NCBI RefSeq assembly: GCF_007097385.1
Contig: NZ_VJZS01000015.1
Coordinates: 53,432 to 117,431, forward strand
Source: Flavobacterium sp. ZT3R18
Lineage (GTDB): Bacteria > Bacteroidota > Bacteroidia > Flavobacteriales > Flavobacteriaceae
Reading direction: 5' to 3'
DNA: 64,000 nt
In this document: positions 1 through 9,136 of the stretch, one piece after another
Position numbering within the stretch: position 1 is the first letter of the stretch
How the letters are laid out: each line of letters opens with the position of its first letter
The notes under the pieces: generated by a model
Told to the model about the DNA's origin: nothing
What the model saw: the letters and a program-made list of their open reading frames with translations, nothing else
Database searches by the model: none
Translations under genes and position numbers: made by a program

Positions 1-114
1 TTTTTATGAATTGGCGCAAATAGGAAGAGGTTTTGCGGCTTAAAACGAAAACATTCATTAAGGTGGGTTGAATGAGGAAGAAATTGTATAGAATAGTAAA
101 TAAAAATAGTTCTA

Positions 115-321
115 ATGAAAATCATCAAAATTATAGTTGAAGAAACAAAAGACGGATTTACCGCCTATGCCGATAACATTGAAGGCATTTATGCTGGTGG
201 CGACACATTACAGGAAGTTAAACAGTCAGTTTTAAATGCTATCAGATTACTAAAGGAAAACAATACGCCCGAAAACGTTCCCGATGTTTTAAAAGGAGAT
301 TATCAGATAACTTACAGCTAA
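115..321 (+). CDS. HicB-like antitoxin domain protein
   Basis: This is a 68-residue protein with the compact HicB-type fold pattern: an N-terminal beta strand (MKIIKIIVEETKDGFTAYA), a glycine-rich turn (GIYAGGDT), then a helix (LQEVKQSVLNAIRLLKENN). HicB proteins neutralise the HicA mRNA interferase and often carry a C-terminal DNA-binding part; here that part is absent. The next gene begins 11 bp downstream and encodes a helix-turn-helix protein, so the DNA-binding role could be supplied there. No hicA is visible downstream; it could lie before base 1 or be lost. The ATG start is the only good one. The family call is by pattern recognition and the function is inferred. Confidence 0.7.
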   Translation: MKIIKIIVEETKDGFTAYADNIEGIYAGGDTLQEVKQSVLNAIRLLKENNTPENVPDVLKGDYQITYS

Positions 322-332
322 TTCTTTTTGAT

Positions 333-761
333 ATGGAAGAACAACAAATACAATCGATTCAACACTATAGAAAATATGGGTTTGAATTTTCTAAAGTTTC
401 AGAAGATACTATTGTAATAAAGCAAGAAAGAGTATTAAATGGTTATGTCCTAAATCAAAAACAATTGGTTGAAATTGCCAAAAGTATCTTTCCGGATTAT
501 CATATAAAACCAGCAGTCTATAATTTGGACGTTGCTACTGTTACTATTGATTGGATTGAAGAAAAAATGAAAGAATACGGAATTAAGAGAAACGATTTAA
601 TAAAACAATTAGCAATAGACAAATCGAATTTGAGTTTAATTTTATCATCAAACAAAGAACTGACAAAACCAATGAGGGCTTTGTTTTTCTATTATTTTCT
701 TAGTTATGAAATAAATCGAGATATTAGAAATGATGACAATTTTATGAATATGGGAAATTAG
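333..761 (+). CDS. XRE-like helix-turn-helix protein paired with HicB-like gene
   Basis: This 142-residue protein has a C-terminal Cro/C1-like helix-turn-helix (about residues 70-130: a helix ending in KEYGIKRNDLIKQLAIDKS, then a recognition-helix-like NLSLILSSNKELTKPMRALFF). The N-terminal 65 residues resemble no family I can name. It follows the HicB-like gene by 11 bp on the same strand, so the two are probably co-transcribed, and it may act as the operon's repressor. It ends in a Met- and Asn-rich tail just before a decayed gene, which places it in a small accessory patch. The function is inferred; it could also be an antitoxin of another type. Confidence 0.6.
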   Translation: MEEQQIQSIQHYRKYGFEFSKVSEDTIVIKQERVLNGYVLNQKQLVEIAKSIFPDYHIKPAVYNLDVATVTIDWIEEKMKEYGIKRNDLIKQLAIDKSNLSLILSSNKELTKPMRALFFYYFLSYEINRDIRNDDNFMNMGN

Positions 762-843
762 ATTATGGGAAATTTAGAAGTAAAAGAAAAAAATATCAAA
801 ATCGATCACAGCAAATAGCAATTTACGATTTATCCAAAGATAG

Positions 844-1641
844 TATAGAGAAAATCAGCCCATTCAAATAATCCGATACGGAAACAGAATAGAAATCAAA
901 AACCCGGGATTTTCTTTAAAACCGGAAGAGCAATTGGGAGAACCAGGATCTAAAAATAGAAACCCATTTATAGCATCAATATTTCACGAAACAAACCTTG
1001 CGGAAACAAAAGGAAGCGGAATTAGAACGATGAGAAACTTGATGGAGAAATCGTCATTGGCACCACCAACTTTCGAAAGCGATCACACGGCAAATTTATT
1101 TACCACAAGATTATTGTTGCATCATTTTCTCAACGAAAGTGATTTACAATGGTTGAATACTTTTTGTAAATTTGACTTGAATACGGAACAAAAAAAAGGA
1201 TTAATCTTTATTCGTGAAGCAGAAGCAATAGACAATTCTACTTACAGACAACTAAATGCATGTGATGTTTTAAAAGCAAGTAATGAATTAAGAAACCTAC
1301 GGGACAAAGGACTTATAGAACAAAAAGGGAAAGGAAGAGCCACTTATTACATCACTGGAGATAATCTTAACACAGAACCTAATTTGCTTAACACAGAACC
1401 CCAATCACTAACACAGGAGTTACCTTCTGTGATAAGAGAACAAATAGAAAAGTTAGGTGTCAGAGAAAATGACCCTAATAAAATTAAAGGTGTTATATAT
1501 GAACTTTGCAAACATAAAAGTTATTCCGTTAAACAAATTGCTCTAATATTGAATAGGAACGAAAATTATGTGTACAGAAATTATATCCTACCAATGAAAG
1601 AGGAAGGAAAACTGCAACACACAATCATTCTTTTTTACTAA
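844..1641 (+). pseudogene. 5'-truncated AlbA_2/HATPase_c_4-type ATP-binding transcriptional regulator
   Basis: The readable part matches the C-terminal half of the 'putative DNA-binding/ATP-binding' family often mislabelled as RecG-like. There is an HATPase_c_4-like segment (IRYGNRIEIKNPGFS, then GSGIRTMRNLM), followed by winged-helix segments. The N-terminal AlbA_2 domain is missing. Reading upstream from base 934 in frame gives family-like sequence only back to a TAG at 841-843, and there is no ATG before the conserved block; the first possible start is a TTG at 934. The 764-843 stretch holds only short, frame-shifted scraps. I infer a decayed gene. It is probably not functional, though a truncated product from the TTG cannot be excluded. 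Confidence 0.7.
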
Positions 1642-1709
1642 AAAACACTTTTGTTTATAAGAATAGCATCTGAACTCCTTGAATCGATTTTTCTCAATAG
1701 AATTATTGC

Positions 1710-1717
1710 TATTTTTG
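1710..1717 (+). promoter_or_regulatory. Bacteroidota -7 element (TATTTTTG) for udk
   Basis: TATTTTTG fits the TAnnTTTG -7 consensus of the Bacteroidota primary sigma factor. It lies 25 bp before the udk ATG. No clear -33 TTG is seen at the expected distance. Confidence 0.5.
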
Positions 1718-1742
1718 CATCATAAACAAACAAATCAATTTT

Positions 1743-2351
1743 ATGCTCATTATAGGAATTGCAGGAGGAACAGGATGTGGAAAAACAACAGTCGTTCATC
1801 AAATCATGAATGAATTACCCGAAGCGGAAGTTGGGATTATCTCTCAAGACTCCTATTATAAAGAAACCCATGACCTTAGCTACGAAGATCGTTCCAACAT
1901 CAATTTTGACCATCCAAGAGCCATTGATTTTGAATTACTGGTAGAGCACCTCAAAGAATTGAAGGCCGGAAACATTGTAAATCAACCCGTCTATTCTTTT
2001 GTGCAACACAACAGAACCGATGATGTAGTTGTCACACATCCCAGAAAAGTAATGATTGTTGAAGGAATATTAATCCTAACAAATCCCGAATTAAGAAATC
2101 TTTTTGACATTAAAATATACGTGCATGCCGATTCAGACGAACGCTTAATTCGCCGCTTGAAAAGAGACATCGCCGAACGTGGTCGCGACATGAATGAAGT
2201 TTTAAACCGCTATCAACACACTTTAAAACCCATGCATGAGCAATTTATAGAACCTACAAAAGCATTTGCCGATATTATAATACCCAACGACAGATTCAAT
2301 ACCGTGGCTATAGATGTAGTTCGTGCCGTAATTAATCAACGTATTTTATAA
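1743..2351 (+). CDS. udk: Uridine kinase
   Basis: Uridine/cytidine kinase of the pyrimidine salvage pathway; it phosphorylates uridine or cytidine to UMP or CMP using a nucleoside triphosphate. The 202-residue length is normal for bacterial Udk. The Walker A loop GGTGCGKT is at residues 8-15, followed by the family-typical SQDSYYK and FDHPRAID segments that bind the nucleoside, and the lid-like RRLKRDIAERGRD. The ATG start puts the P-loop at the expected distance from the N terminus. It heads a same-strand run with divIC, mutA and mutB; the gap to divIC is 122 bp, so co-transcription is possible but not shown. Confidence 0.97.
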   Translation: MLIIGIAGGTGCGKTTVVHQIMNELPEAEVGIISQDSYYKETHDLSYEDRSNINFDHPRAIDFELLVEHLKELKAGNIVNQPVYSFVQHNRTDDVVVTHPRKVMIVEGILILTNPELRNLFDIKIYVHADSDERLIRRLKRDIAERGRDMNEVLNRYQHTLKPMHEQFIEPTKAFADIIIPNDRFNTVAIDVVRAVINQRIL

Positions 2352-2473
2352 TTTTGTTGTAATTTTATTGCGGATTCAAAACACAACAATTCTTTGATTT
2401 TAACATTAAAAGATAAAGAATTACAACTAAAAACAGAGACTTTTCCATTAAAAAATAGGTAAAAAACACCCCA

Positions 2474-2797
2474 ATGAAAAATCCTTATAAAGACAAAACT
2501 TGGTTTAAACTTTTAAGCAACAAGTACGTTTGGGTCTCACTATCTTTCTTGACTTGGATGGTCTTTCTAGACAACTATTCTTATTTTGAACATCGTTTTT
2601 TAAACAAACAAATAGAGGAACTAGAAGACAATGCGACTTATTACCAAGGCGAAATAGAAAAAGATGAAGAGCACATCAAGCAATTGAAAAACCCTTTGCA
2701 AATCGAAAAGTATGCTCGTGAAAAATACTATATGAAAAAAGATAGTGAAGATATTTACATCATCGAATTTGAAGGTGATACTGTTAAAAAGAAATAA
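2474..2797 (+). CDS. Septum formation initiator / DivIC-FtsB family protein
   Basis: A small (107-residue) bitopic cell-division protein. A short cytoplasmic N terminus is followed by one transmembrane helix (about residues 18-33, YVWVSLSFLTWMVFLD), then an extracytoplasmic coiled coil (about 43-75, rich in E, K and L), then the conserved tail KYAREKYYMKKDSEDIYIIE typical of DivIC/FtsB. Family members bridge FtsL and FtsQ/DivIB in the divisome. It sits 38 bp ahead of mutA. The assignment rests on architecture and the tail motif; the N-terminal half is poorly conserved in the family. Confidence 0.9.
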   Translation: MKNPYKDKTWFKLLSNKYVWVSLSFLTWMVFLDNYSYFEHRFLNKQIEELEDNATYYQGEIEKDEEHIKQLKNPLQIEKYAREKYYMKKDSEDIYIIEFEGDTVKKK

Positions 2798-2835
2798 TCG
2801 TTAAGTATTACAATCAAAACTAATTACAATTAAAA

Positions 2836-4200
2836 ATGGCTAAGAACTTATTCGACGATTTCAGCCCTGTTTCTGCGAAACTTTGGAAACAAAAAATTCA
2901 ATTTGAACTCAAAGGAGCCGACTATAATGAAACCCTGATTTGGAATTCTCCGGAGGATATCAAAGTAAAACCATTTTACGACAAAGAGGATTTTACTAAA
3001 AAATATCCCGTTTCCACAAAAGCTTCGCAATTTAAAATTTGCCAAAACATCTTTGTTTTTGATGTAGAGAAATCGGTCGAAAAAGCGTTGGATGCTATAA
3101 ATCGTGGTGCCGAAAGTCTTCGCTTTACTATTCAAGATGACACCATTGCTATTGCAAAACTGTTAGAAAAATTGCCTTTAGACAAAGTTACCACTTACTT
3201 TAATTTCAATTTTATTTCAATCGATTTCGTAAAGACTATTGATGCTATTGCAAAAGAAAAAAAAGCGACTATCTATTGTAATATAGATCCAATAGGACAA
3301 TTGGCCAAAGACGGAAATTGGTTTGTGACCAATGAGAAAAATAATTTTGATACGCTAAACACACTATCAAAAGAAGCTCCAGCTCTTTCGATTATCAGCA
3401 TAAATAGTGGTTTGTATCAAAATGCCGGTGCCAATATGGCACAGCAAATCGCTTATAGTGTAGCACACGCCAATGAATATTTTAACCGAATAACGGATAT
3501 CAATCAACCAATTGTATTTCAAGTTTCGGTAGGAACCAATTATTTTTTCGAAATCGCAAAACTACGTGCTTTACGAATCCTTTTTAATACAATAGCACAA
3601 GAATACAATCACAATCAAGATTGCCATTTGCTGGTTACTCCAACAAAACGTAACAAAACCATCTACGATTATAATGTAAACATGCTTCGTACCACTACCG
3701 AATGCATGAGTGCCGTTCTTGGAGGTGCTGACGCCATTGCCAATTTACCGTATGATACCTTGTACCACAAAGACAATGAATTTGGCGACAGAATTGCCAG
3801 AAATCAATTGTTGATTCTAAAAGAGGAAAGCTATTTTGATAAAGTAGATAATCCTGCTGACGGCAGTTATTATATCGAAAGCTTAACGAATCAATTGGCC
3901 GAAAAAGCATTAGTATTATTCAAAGACATTGAAGCCAATGGAGGTTTTCTTAAACAACTGAATGAAGGGATTATCAAAAGAAAAATCCAAGAAAGCGCCG
4001 ATGCCGAACAAGCTTTATTTGATTCCGGAAAAGAACCACTATTAGGTACCAATAAGTATCCCAACAAAAATGACAAAATGAAACAGGACTTAGAATTGTT
4101 TCCTTTTGTAAAAGTAAAACCCAGAAAAACTTTGATCACTCCAATAATTGAAAAACGATTGGCCGAGAAATTGGAACAGGAACGACTTTTGGAAGAGTAA
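2836..4200 (+). CDS. mutA: Methylmalonyl-CoA mutase small (beta) subunit
   Basis: Non-catalytic subunit of adenosylcobalamin-dependent methylmalonyl-CoA mutase, which interconverts (R)-methylmalonyl-CoA and succinyl-CoA in propionate metabolism. The 454 residues correspond to the TIM-barrel half only. The B12-binding DxHxxG domain is absent, so the protein is shorter than the 600+ residue small subunits of actinobacteria; this short form is what I expect in flavobacteria. Recognisable pieces include VSVGTNYFFEIAKLRALRILF and GADAIANLPYD. The catalytic partner mutB begins at 4822, but a toxin-antitoxin pair (4268-4790) separates the two subunit genes. Confidence 0.93.
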   Translation: MAKNLFDDFSPVSAKLWKQKIQFELKGADYNETLIWNSPEDIKVKPFYDKEDFTKKYPVSTKASQFKICQNIFVFDVEKSVEKALDAINRGAESLRFTIQDDTIAIAKLLEKLPLDKVTTYFNFNFISIDFVKTIDAIAKEKKATIYCNIDPIGQLAKDGNWFVTNEKNNFDTLNTLSKEAPALSIISINSGLYQNAGANMAQQIAYSVAHANEYFNRITDINQPIVFQVSVGTNYFFEIAKLRALRILFNTIAQEYNHNQDCHLLVTPTKRNKTIYDYNVNMLRTTTECMSAVLGGADAIANLPYDTLYHKDNEFGDRIARNQLLILKEESYFDKVDNPADGSYYIESLTNQLAEKALVLFKDIEANGGFLKQLNEGIIKRKIQESADAEQALFDSGKEPLLGTNKYPNKNDKMKQDLELFPFVKVKPRKTLITPIIEKRLAEKLEQERLLEE

Positions 4201-4267
4201 TCTGCTGTCGGTTTTAGTATTTAATATAAAAGCATAAAAAACTATCTTTACAGTATAAAAAAGCATC

Positions 4268-4504
4268 ATGGAAGCAATTAGACAAATAGTTACCGTAAAA
4301 AACCACCAGATCAATATCACTTTACCTATTGATTTTATTGCTGATGAAGTAGAAGTTATCATTTTACCAACCGAAAAAAAAGAAATTATTATTCCGGAAT
4401 GGCAAATAAATGAAGTTAGAGAAAGAACAAGCGAATATTTAAAAGACCCATCTACTGCCCAAGACTTTTTTGAAGCTATGAAAGAAATTGAAGATGAATT
4501 ATAG
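4268..4504 (+). CDS. Antitoxin of a ParE/RelE-type toxin-antitoxin pair
   Basis: A 78-residue protein with an N-terminal beta-rich part (ITLPIDFIADEVEVIILP) resembling small antitoxin DNA-binding arms and an acidic C-terminal helix ([17 protein letters not shown]) suited to wrapping a basic toxin. Its stop codon overlaps the toxin start by 11 bp, the usual translational coupling of such modules. A near-consensus -7 element (TATCTTTA, 4243-4250) lies upstream, so the pair may have its own promoter. Specific family uncertain; the role is inferred mainly from the partner and the overlap. Confidence 0.7.
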   Translation: MEAIRQIVTVKNHQINITLPIDFIADEVEVIILPTEKKEIIIPEWQINEVRERTSEYLKDPSTAQDFFEAMKEIEDEL

Positions 4505-4790
4505 TTTAAAAATTCTTGCAGTCTCAAAACAGGATATTAAGGAAATTGCACTTTGGTATGGAGGTAAACAAAGTAATTTGGAAAAAAAATTTATTAATGC
4601 TGTAAAAAAAGAGGTCAGTATTATCCATAAAAACCCTTTTTTATACCAAATTCGATATGATGATGTTAGAATTGCATTTACAGCAACATTTCCATATTCA
4701 ATTCATTTTACAATTTATCAAACTACAATTGTCATAAAGGCCGTTTATCATACTTCCAGAAATTCTAAAATTTGGGTTAATCAAGATTAA
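4494..4790 (+). CDS. ParE/RelE superfamily toxin
   Basis: A 98-residue basic protein with the ParE/RelE pattern: an N-terminal helix-forming segment ([19 protein letters not shown]), a central helix ([18 protein letters not shown]), then the strand-rich core ([25 protein letters not shown]) and a final strand ([16 protein letters not shown]). ParE-type members poison gyrase and RelE-type members cleave mRNA; sequence reading alone cannot separate the two. I chose the ATG at 4494; a TTG two codons upstream is less likely. It lies between mutA and mutB on the same strand, only 31 bp before mutB, so read-through into mutB is expected. Confidence 0.85.
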   Translation: MNYSLKILAVSKQDIKEIALWYGGKQSNLEKKFINAVKKEVSIIHKNPFLYQIRYDDVRIAFTATFPYSIHFTIYQTTIVIKAVYHTSRNSKIWVNQD

Positions 4791-4821
4791 TTATGGTAAT
4801 ATAATTCCCATTGCAAAAAAA

Positions 4822-6951
4822 ATGAAAAGAAAAGATCTACAACACATAACACTTGGAAATTCCAACAACTTGGAAACTGCTCCCTTAAACTCGGAACAAA
4901 ATTTTCAAACTGCAGAAGGAATTGAACTCCACAAAACCTATACTGAAAAAGACATCGAAACGATCGAGCATCTTGATTTCGGAGCCGGTTTTGCACCAAA
5001 TTTGCGTGGGCCTTACGCTACTATGTACGTGCGTAGACCTTGGACAATACGTCAATATGCCGGATTCTCTACAGCCGAAGAAAGTAATGCTTTTTATAGA
5101 CGGAATCTAGCGGCTGGTCAAAAAGGACTTTCTATCGCTTTTGATTTACCCACACACAGGGGTTACGACTCTGATCATGAACGAGTTGTAGGAGATGTCG
5201 GAAAAGCAGGAGTAGCCATAGACTCTGTTGAAGATATGAAAGTATTGTTTAATCAGATTCCACTTGACGAAATGTCGGTTTCTATGACTATGAATGGTGC
5301 CGTTTTGCCTATTATGGCTTTTTATATTGTTGCAGCTGAAGAACAAGGAGTAAAACCCGAACAACTTTCAGGAACTATTCAAAATGACATCTTGAAAGAG
5401 TTTATGGTACGTAATACCTATATCTATCCACCTACTCCATCGATGAAAATCATCGCCGATATATTCGAATTTACCAGCAATAAAATGCCGAAATTCAACT
5501 CCATTTCCATCTCAGGATATCACATGCAAGAAGCCGGAGCCACTGCTGATATCGAATTGGCCTACACCCTTGCCGATGGATTAGAATACATTAGAACGGG
5601 ATTGGCAACCGGAATGAAAATAGATGATTTTGCGCCTCGCCTATCCTTTTTCTGGGCCATTGGGATGAACCATTTTATGGAAATTGCCAAAATGAGAGCT
5701 GGCAGAATGATTTGGGCCAAACTGGTAAAACAATTCAACCCAACAGATGATAAATCATTGGCACTTAGAACCCATTGCCAAACATCGGGCTGGAGTTTAA
5801 CAGAACAGGATCCATTCAATAATGTGGCTCGTACGTGCATCGAAGCAACTGCCGCAGCCTTTGGAGGAACACAATCTTTACATACCAACGCGCTAGACGA
5901 AGCAATAGCTTTGCCTACCGATTTTTCGGCTCGAATTGCCAGAAATACCCAAATCTATTTGCAGGAAGAAACCAAAATCACCAAAACAGTAGATCCTTGG
6001 GCAGGTAGTTATTATGTTGAAAGCTTAACCAAAGAAATAGCCGATAAGGCATGGAAACTCATTGAAGAAGTAGAAGAATTAGGCGGAATGACCAAAGCCA
6101 TTGAAACCGGAATTCCAAAGATTCGAATTGAGGAAGCGGCAGCCCGCAAACAGGCCCGAATCGATAGCAGTCAGGACATCATTGTAGGAGTCAACAAATA
6201 CCGTTTAGAGAAAGAAGATCCTTTGCAAATTCTCGATGTTGACAATCAGATGGTTCGACTACAACAACTCGAACAACTTGATCGAATTAAAGCAACTAGA
6301 GACTCTGACAAAGTTCAGGCATCACTCCAGAAATTAACACTTTGCGCGCAAACAGGAGAAGGGAACTTGTTGGAATTTGCCGTTGAAGCTGCGAGAAATC
6401 GCTGTACATTAGGAGAAATTAGCGATGCATTAGAAACCATATTCGGTAGGTATAAAGCACAAATTAAATCTTTTAGCGGTGTGTATAGCAAAGAAATGAA
6501 AGACGACAAAAGCTTTGAAAAAGCAAAACAACTAGCAGACGCCTTTGCCAAACAAGAAGGACGTCGACCAAGAATTATGATTGCCAAAATGGGACAAGAC
6601 GGTCACGACCGTGGTGCCAAGGTGGTGGCTACTGGCTATGCCGATGTAGGTTTTGATGTGGATATTGGTCCTCTTTTTCAAACTCCTGCCGAAGCGGCCA
6701 AACAAGCTGTAGAAAATGATGTCCACATTTTAGGAGTTTCTTCACTCGCCGCAGGTCATAAAACATTGGTTCCCCAAGTAATCGAAGAACTAAAAAAATA
6801 CGGCAGAGAAGATATTATGGTCATTGTTGGCGGAGTAATCCCTGCGCAAGATTATCAGTTTCTATTTGATGCTGGTGCAGCGGCTGTTTTTGGACCTGGA
6901 ACAAAAATAAGTGAGGCCGCCATCAAAATATTAGAAATTTTAATTGATTAA
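4822..6951 (+). CDS. scpA: Methylmalonyl-CoA mutase large (alpha) subunit
   Basis: Catalytic subunit of the adenosylcobalamin-dependent mutase. The 709-residue length is standard. The N-terminal TIM barrel carries [21 protein letters not shown] and [14 protein letters not shown] (CoA and substrate region); the C-terminal Rossmann-like B12 domain carries the cobalt-ligand motif D593-G-H595-D-R-G598, followed by [12 protein letters not shown] and VIVGGVIP. It works with the MutA-like subunit at 2836-4200 to link propionyl-CoA metabolism to succinyl-CoA. The gene is also called mutB. No clear rho-independent terminator follows; a 11-bp hairpin without a T-run is at 7027-7063. Confidence 0.97.
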   Translation: MKRKDLQHITLGNSNNLETAPLNSEQNFQTAEGIELHKTYTEKDIETIEHLDFGAGFAPNLRGPYATMYVRRPWTIRQYAGFSTAEESNAFYRRNLAAGQKGLSIAFDLPTHRGYDSDHERVVGDVGKAGVAIDSVEDMKVLFNQIPLDEMSVSMTMNGAVLPIMAFYIVAAEEQGVKPEQLSGTIQNDILKEFMVRNTYIYPPTPSMKIIADIFEFTSNKMPKFNSISISGYHMQEAGATADIELAYTLADGLEYIRTGLATGMKIDDFAPRLSFFWAIGMNHFMEIAKMRAGRMIWAKLVKQFNPTDDKSLALRTHCQTSGWSLTEQDPFNNVARTCIEATAAAFGGTQSLHTNALDEAIALPTDFSARIARNTQIYLQEETKITKTVDPWAGSYYVESLTKEIADKAWKLIEEVEELGGMTKAIETGIPKIRIEEAAARKQARIDSSQDIIVGVNKYRLEKEDPLQILDVDNQMVRLQQLEQLDRIKATRDSDKVQASLQKLTLCAQTGEGNLLEFAVEAARNRCTLGEISDALETIFGRYKAQIKSFSGVYSKEMKDDKSFEKAKQLADAFAKQEGRRPRIMIAKMGQDGHDRGAKVVATGYADVGFDVDIGPLFQTPAEAAKQAVENDVHILGVSSLAAGHKTLVPQVIEELKKYGREDIMVIVGGVIPAQDYQFLFDAGAAAVFGPGTKISEAAIKILEILID

Positions 6952-7380
6952 TAGCATTTGATTTAGAGCTGAATTTACTAAGATTTTAAAAATTAGACCC
7001 TGCAAATCCCCCCCTAAAACTATCGATAACTATTCACTGGCTCTATAAAAAAGTGAATAGTTACTCGATTTAGACCACTACTTTACATTCTATTTCATCC
7101 AATATAGAGTGTCACTTTTTCATGTTTGACATAGTCCTATTATACTTTGTAATTAAATTGTATTACGACTCACTATCTGAATAAAAAAACGAAGTAAAAA
7201 ACCCTCTTAAATTAACAGTGATTAAGTAAATCATTAACACTCAGTGCTTTATAATTGCATTAATTTTATAGCTGGTATTTAAAATAAGTAAAAATAACAA
7301 GAAGGGGAAGCAATTACAAAAACCTTAGTGTTTATTTTAAACCTAAATTTTCAAAATAATATTAATTAAAAAAAAATATT
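6952..7380. other. Intergenic region with a hairpin, no gene seen
   Basis: AT-rich 429-bp spacer after the mutase operon. It holds an inverted repeat with 11-bp arms (TAACTATTCAC at 7027-7037 and GTGAATAGTTA at 7053-7063). A TTTG (7125) plus ATACTTTG (7142) pair resembles a Bacteroidota promoter, but it is about 230 bp from the next start codon. No small ORF convinced me. Confidence 0.6.
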
Positions 7381-7917
7381 ATGAAATTATTTATCATTAT
7401 TGTGCTGTTTTTAGGAATGTACAATACTTCTTATTCTCAGAATAAGAACAACGGAGGGAACGATGAGGGCACAATGAAATCCATAGACCTACCAGAGATC
7501 GTAATTAAAAATGCAGGAAAAGATTTTTCATTTTACCTACCCGATAAAAATCCAGACCCAAGTGTAAAAAAACTTCAAAGCGAATTTATTGCCTATAATT
7601 TAGGAAAAGACTATGAAGGTTTCGAGAATTATCTTGTTATTCTAGAAGGAGAAAAAGGAATTTTATCCGCTACTTATGATTCAAATGGAAAACTCACTAG
7701 CGTTGTTGAAAAATACGACAATGTACAATTACCTGCACCTGTCATTTATTCCATCTACAAAGCGTACCCAGGTTGGCAAATTGTAAATGACAAGTTTCTT
7801 TACACCCAAGAGAATGGGGATGTAACAAAAAAAGAATACAATTTAAAACTCAAAAAAGACAAAGAAACAATTAAATTAAAAGTAAATCCGCAAGGAGAAA
7901 TTATAGCTAAAAGCTAA
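7381..7917 (+). CDS. Secreted PepSY-like domain protein
   Basis: A 178-residue exported protein. Residues 1-20 form a Sec signal peptide (hydrophobic LFIIIVLFLGMYN, then SYSQ). The mature part shows the repeating beta-alpha pattern of the PepSY-like/BLIP-like small periplasmic proteins of Bacteroidota: GILSATYDSNGKLTSVVEKY, then LPAPVIYSIYKAYPGWQIVN and a final strand KETIKLKVNPQGEI. Function unknown in this family; binding or inhibiting envelope proteases or peptides is a common guess. It is a single gene between a 429-bp spacer and a strong terminator. It could equally be called hypothetical. Confidence 0.65.
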   Translation: MKLFIIIVLFLGMYNTSYSQNKNNGGNDEGTMKSIDLPEIVIKNAGKDFSFYLPDKNPDPSVKKLQSEFIAYNLGKDYEGFENYLVILEGEKGILSATYDSNGKLTSVVEKYDNVQLPAPVIYSIYKAYPGWQIVNDKFLYTQENGDVTKKEYNLKLKKDKETIKLKVNPQGEIIAKS

Positions 7918-7926
7918 ACAAAAAAA

Positions 7927-7964
7927 TAAGAGGCCGTTTGGAATTAATTTCAAACCGCCTCTTA
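7927..7964. terminator. Bidirectional rho-independent terminator
   Basis: Inverted repeat TAAGAGGCCGTTTG / CAAACCGCCTCTTA with one mismatch and a 10-nt loop, between the convergent genes ending at 7917 and 7991. It can serve both. Confidence 0.8.
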
Positions 7965-7990
7965 CTAATAAAATTGAGATTCAAGAAAAT

Positions 7991-8626
7991 TTAAATTACA
8001 CTTGCAGAGCTGTCAGCAATAATAAAGGACGTATCATACCCTCCAAATTTCTTTAGATAACTTCTTAACGAAGTTCCATAAGCATCTTTGAAATAACGCT
8101 TCCCTTTATATCTAAAATATTTTTTTACTGATCCTACACCGCCAAGATGCGCTGCTGCCAAAATACCAGATTCCGTAATCCTAATTCCGTTTATAACGGC
8201 ACCTTCATACTTCTCTATGACATCTCTTAACTCCCATTTATTTTTAGACAAAAGGGCAATAAAAGCTTTTTCTTGCATTCTGGGACTGTTTAGGAAAGCG
8301 TTTCTATTGTGGATTCCAATAGTTTTTAACGTTTCTATACCAAATTGGTATTTTCCTAAATAGCCGAGGGAATTAATTTTTTTGTATTTTCCTTGTGACT
8401 CTTTGAAGCCGATTGCTTCTTTATAACCAATAAAAAAAGTTCCAGTATAGGGAATCTCAGAATTGGTATAATCGTCAACATTTAATGATGGTAGTAAGTA
8501 GGATGAATCATCTGCTTCGTGAATTAGAAACCATGGGGTTGATTCTAATTTAGAGGGTTTAAAACCGGAGCTTAAAAAAGCTACAACAACAATCAAACTT
8601 GCGCAATAATACCATTTTTTTATCAT
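7991..8626 (-). CDS. Secreted lysozyme-like/transglycosylase-like protein
   Basis: A 211-residue protein with a signal peptide or anchor (CASLIVVVAFLSSGF). The core FKESQGKYKKINSLGYLGKYQFG resembles the SLT/goose-lysozyme region: a catalytic Glu in ESQGKY, then the GYLGKYQFG motif. It is followed by GILAAAHLGGVGSVKKYF, like the AAHLGG segment of phage-type and peptidoglycan-degrading proteins. A muramidase or lytic transglycosylase role in the periplasm is inferred. I chose the ATG at 8626 because the longer reading frame (to 8674) starts with GTG and would put extra residues ahead of the signal peptide. It converges with the PepSY-like gene. Confidence 0.65.
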   Translation of the reverse strand: MIKKWYYCASLIVVVAFLSSGFKPSKLESTPWFLIHEADDSSYLLPSLNVDDYTNSEIPYTGTFFIGYKEAIGFKESQGKYKKINSLGYLGKYQFGIETLKTIGIHNRNAFLNSPRMQEKAFIALLSKNKWELRDVIEKYEGAVINGIRITESGILAAAHLGGVGSVKKYFRYKGKRYFKDAYGTSLRSYLKKFGGYDTSFIIADSSASVI

Positions 8627-8965
8627 AATTTGGATTTCTTCAAAACGCTGTCCCGTTATGAAATTTCTACGCACAAAGATACAACTTAAAAAATAAAGCT
8701 GAAAATCAACACTTTAAACTTAGCGATATTTGAAAGATAAAACCCTTAAGTTCCTAGTAGTACGGGCATTCCAGTTTTGAAAAAAAATAGAAATAAACAA
8801 AAAACCTGTAAATAAACAGCCTAAATAAATCAGTTTATTCGTATTTAAAAAAAGTAAAAACGTCTAGAAAAGCAGAAATCAAGGATATCTGATCGCCAAT
8901 TCCCTATTTTACAATATCGTTTCAAACAAAAACACACTATTTATCTATCAAAATTTCGCTATTTA

Positions 8966-9014
8966 GGCATGACCACAATCCCGATAACTATCGGGAGAGC
9001 TGTCCCTCATGCAA
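8966..9014 (+). repeat. Miniature palindromic element, possible relative of the 115-bp structured repeat
   Basis: Outer arms GCATGA (8967-8972) and TCATGC (9007-9012) enclose an 18-bp palindrome TCCCGATAACTATCGGGA (8979-8996). The flanks GGCATGACCAC and CCCTCATGCAA parallel the ends of the larger structured repeats (GGGCGTGCCAC and CCCTCACGCAA), including a compensatory change in the outer stem. Relationship inferred. Confidence 0.5.
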
Positions 9015-9069
9015 TCTCATTTTCATAAAACCATTGTTGGTTACATTTAATTTGACCAACAATAAAACA

Positions 9070-9110
9070 AAAAAAAACTTCAAAACTGTTACTAAACAAT
9101 TTTGAAGCTT
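9070..9110 (-). terminator. Rho-independent terminator after mltG
   Basis: On the minus strand, CTTCAAAATTGTT / AACAGTTTTGAAG forms a near-perfect hairpin followed by a run of nine T, 27-60 bp past the mltG stop. Confidence 0.85.
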
Positions 9111-9136
9111 TAAAAAAACCCGTCAATACTAAAACA

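Larger units (their letters stand above)
8627..9136. other. Intergenic region with palindromes
   Basis: About 500 bp without a convincing gene. It contains a miniature palindromic element (8966-9014), an inverted repeat ATTGTTGGT/ACCAACAAT (about 9033-9064) and the mltG terminator. Confidence 0.6.

Noticed and set aside
4090..4527. Open frame antisense to mutA and the antitoxin
   Set aside because: It overlaps two supported genes and has no start signal or family resemblance.
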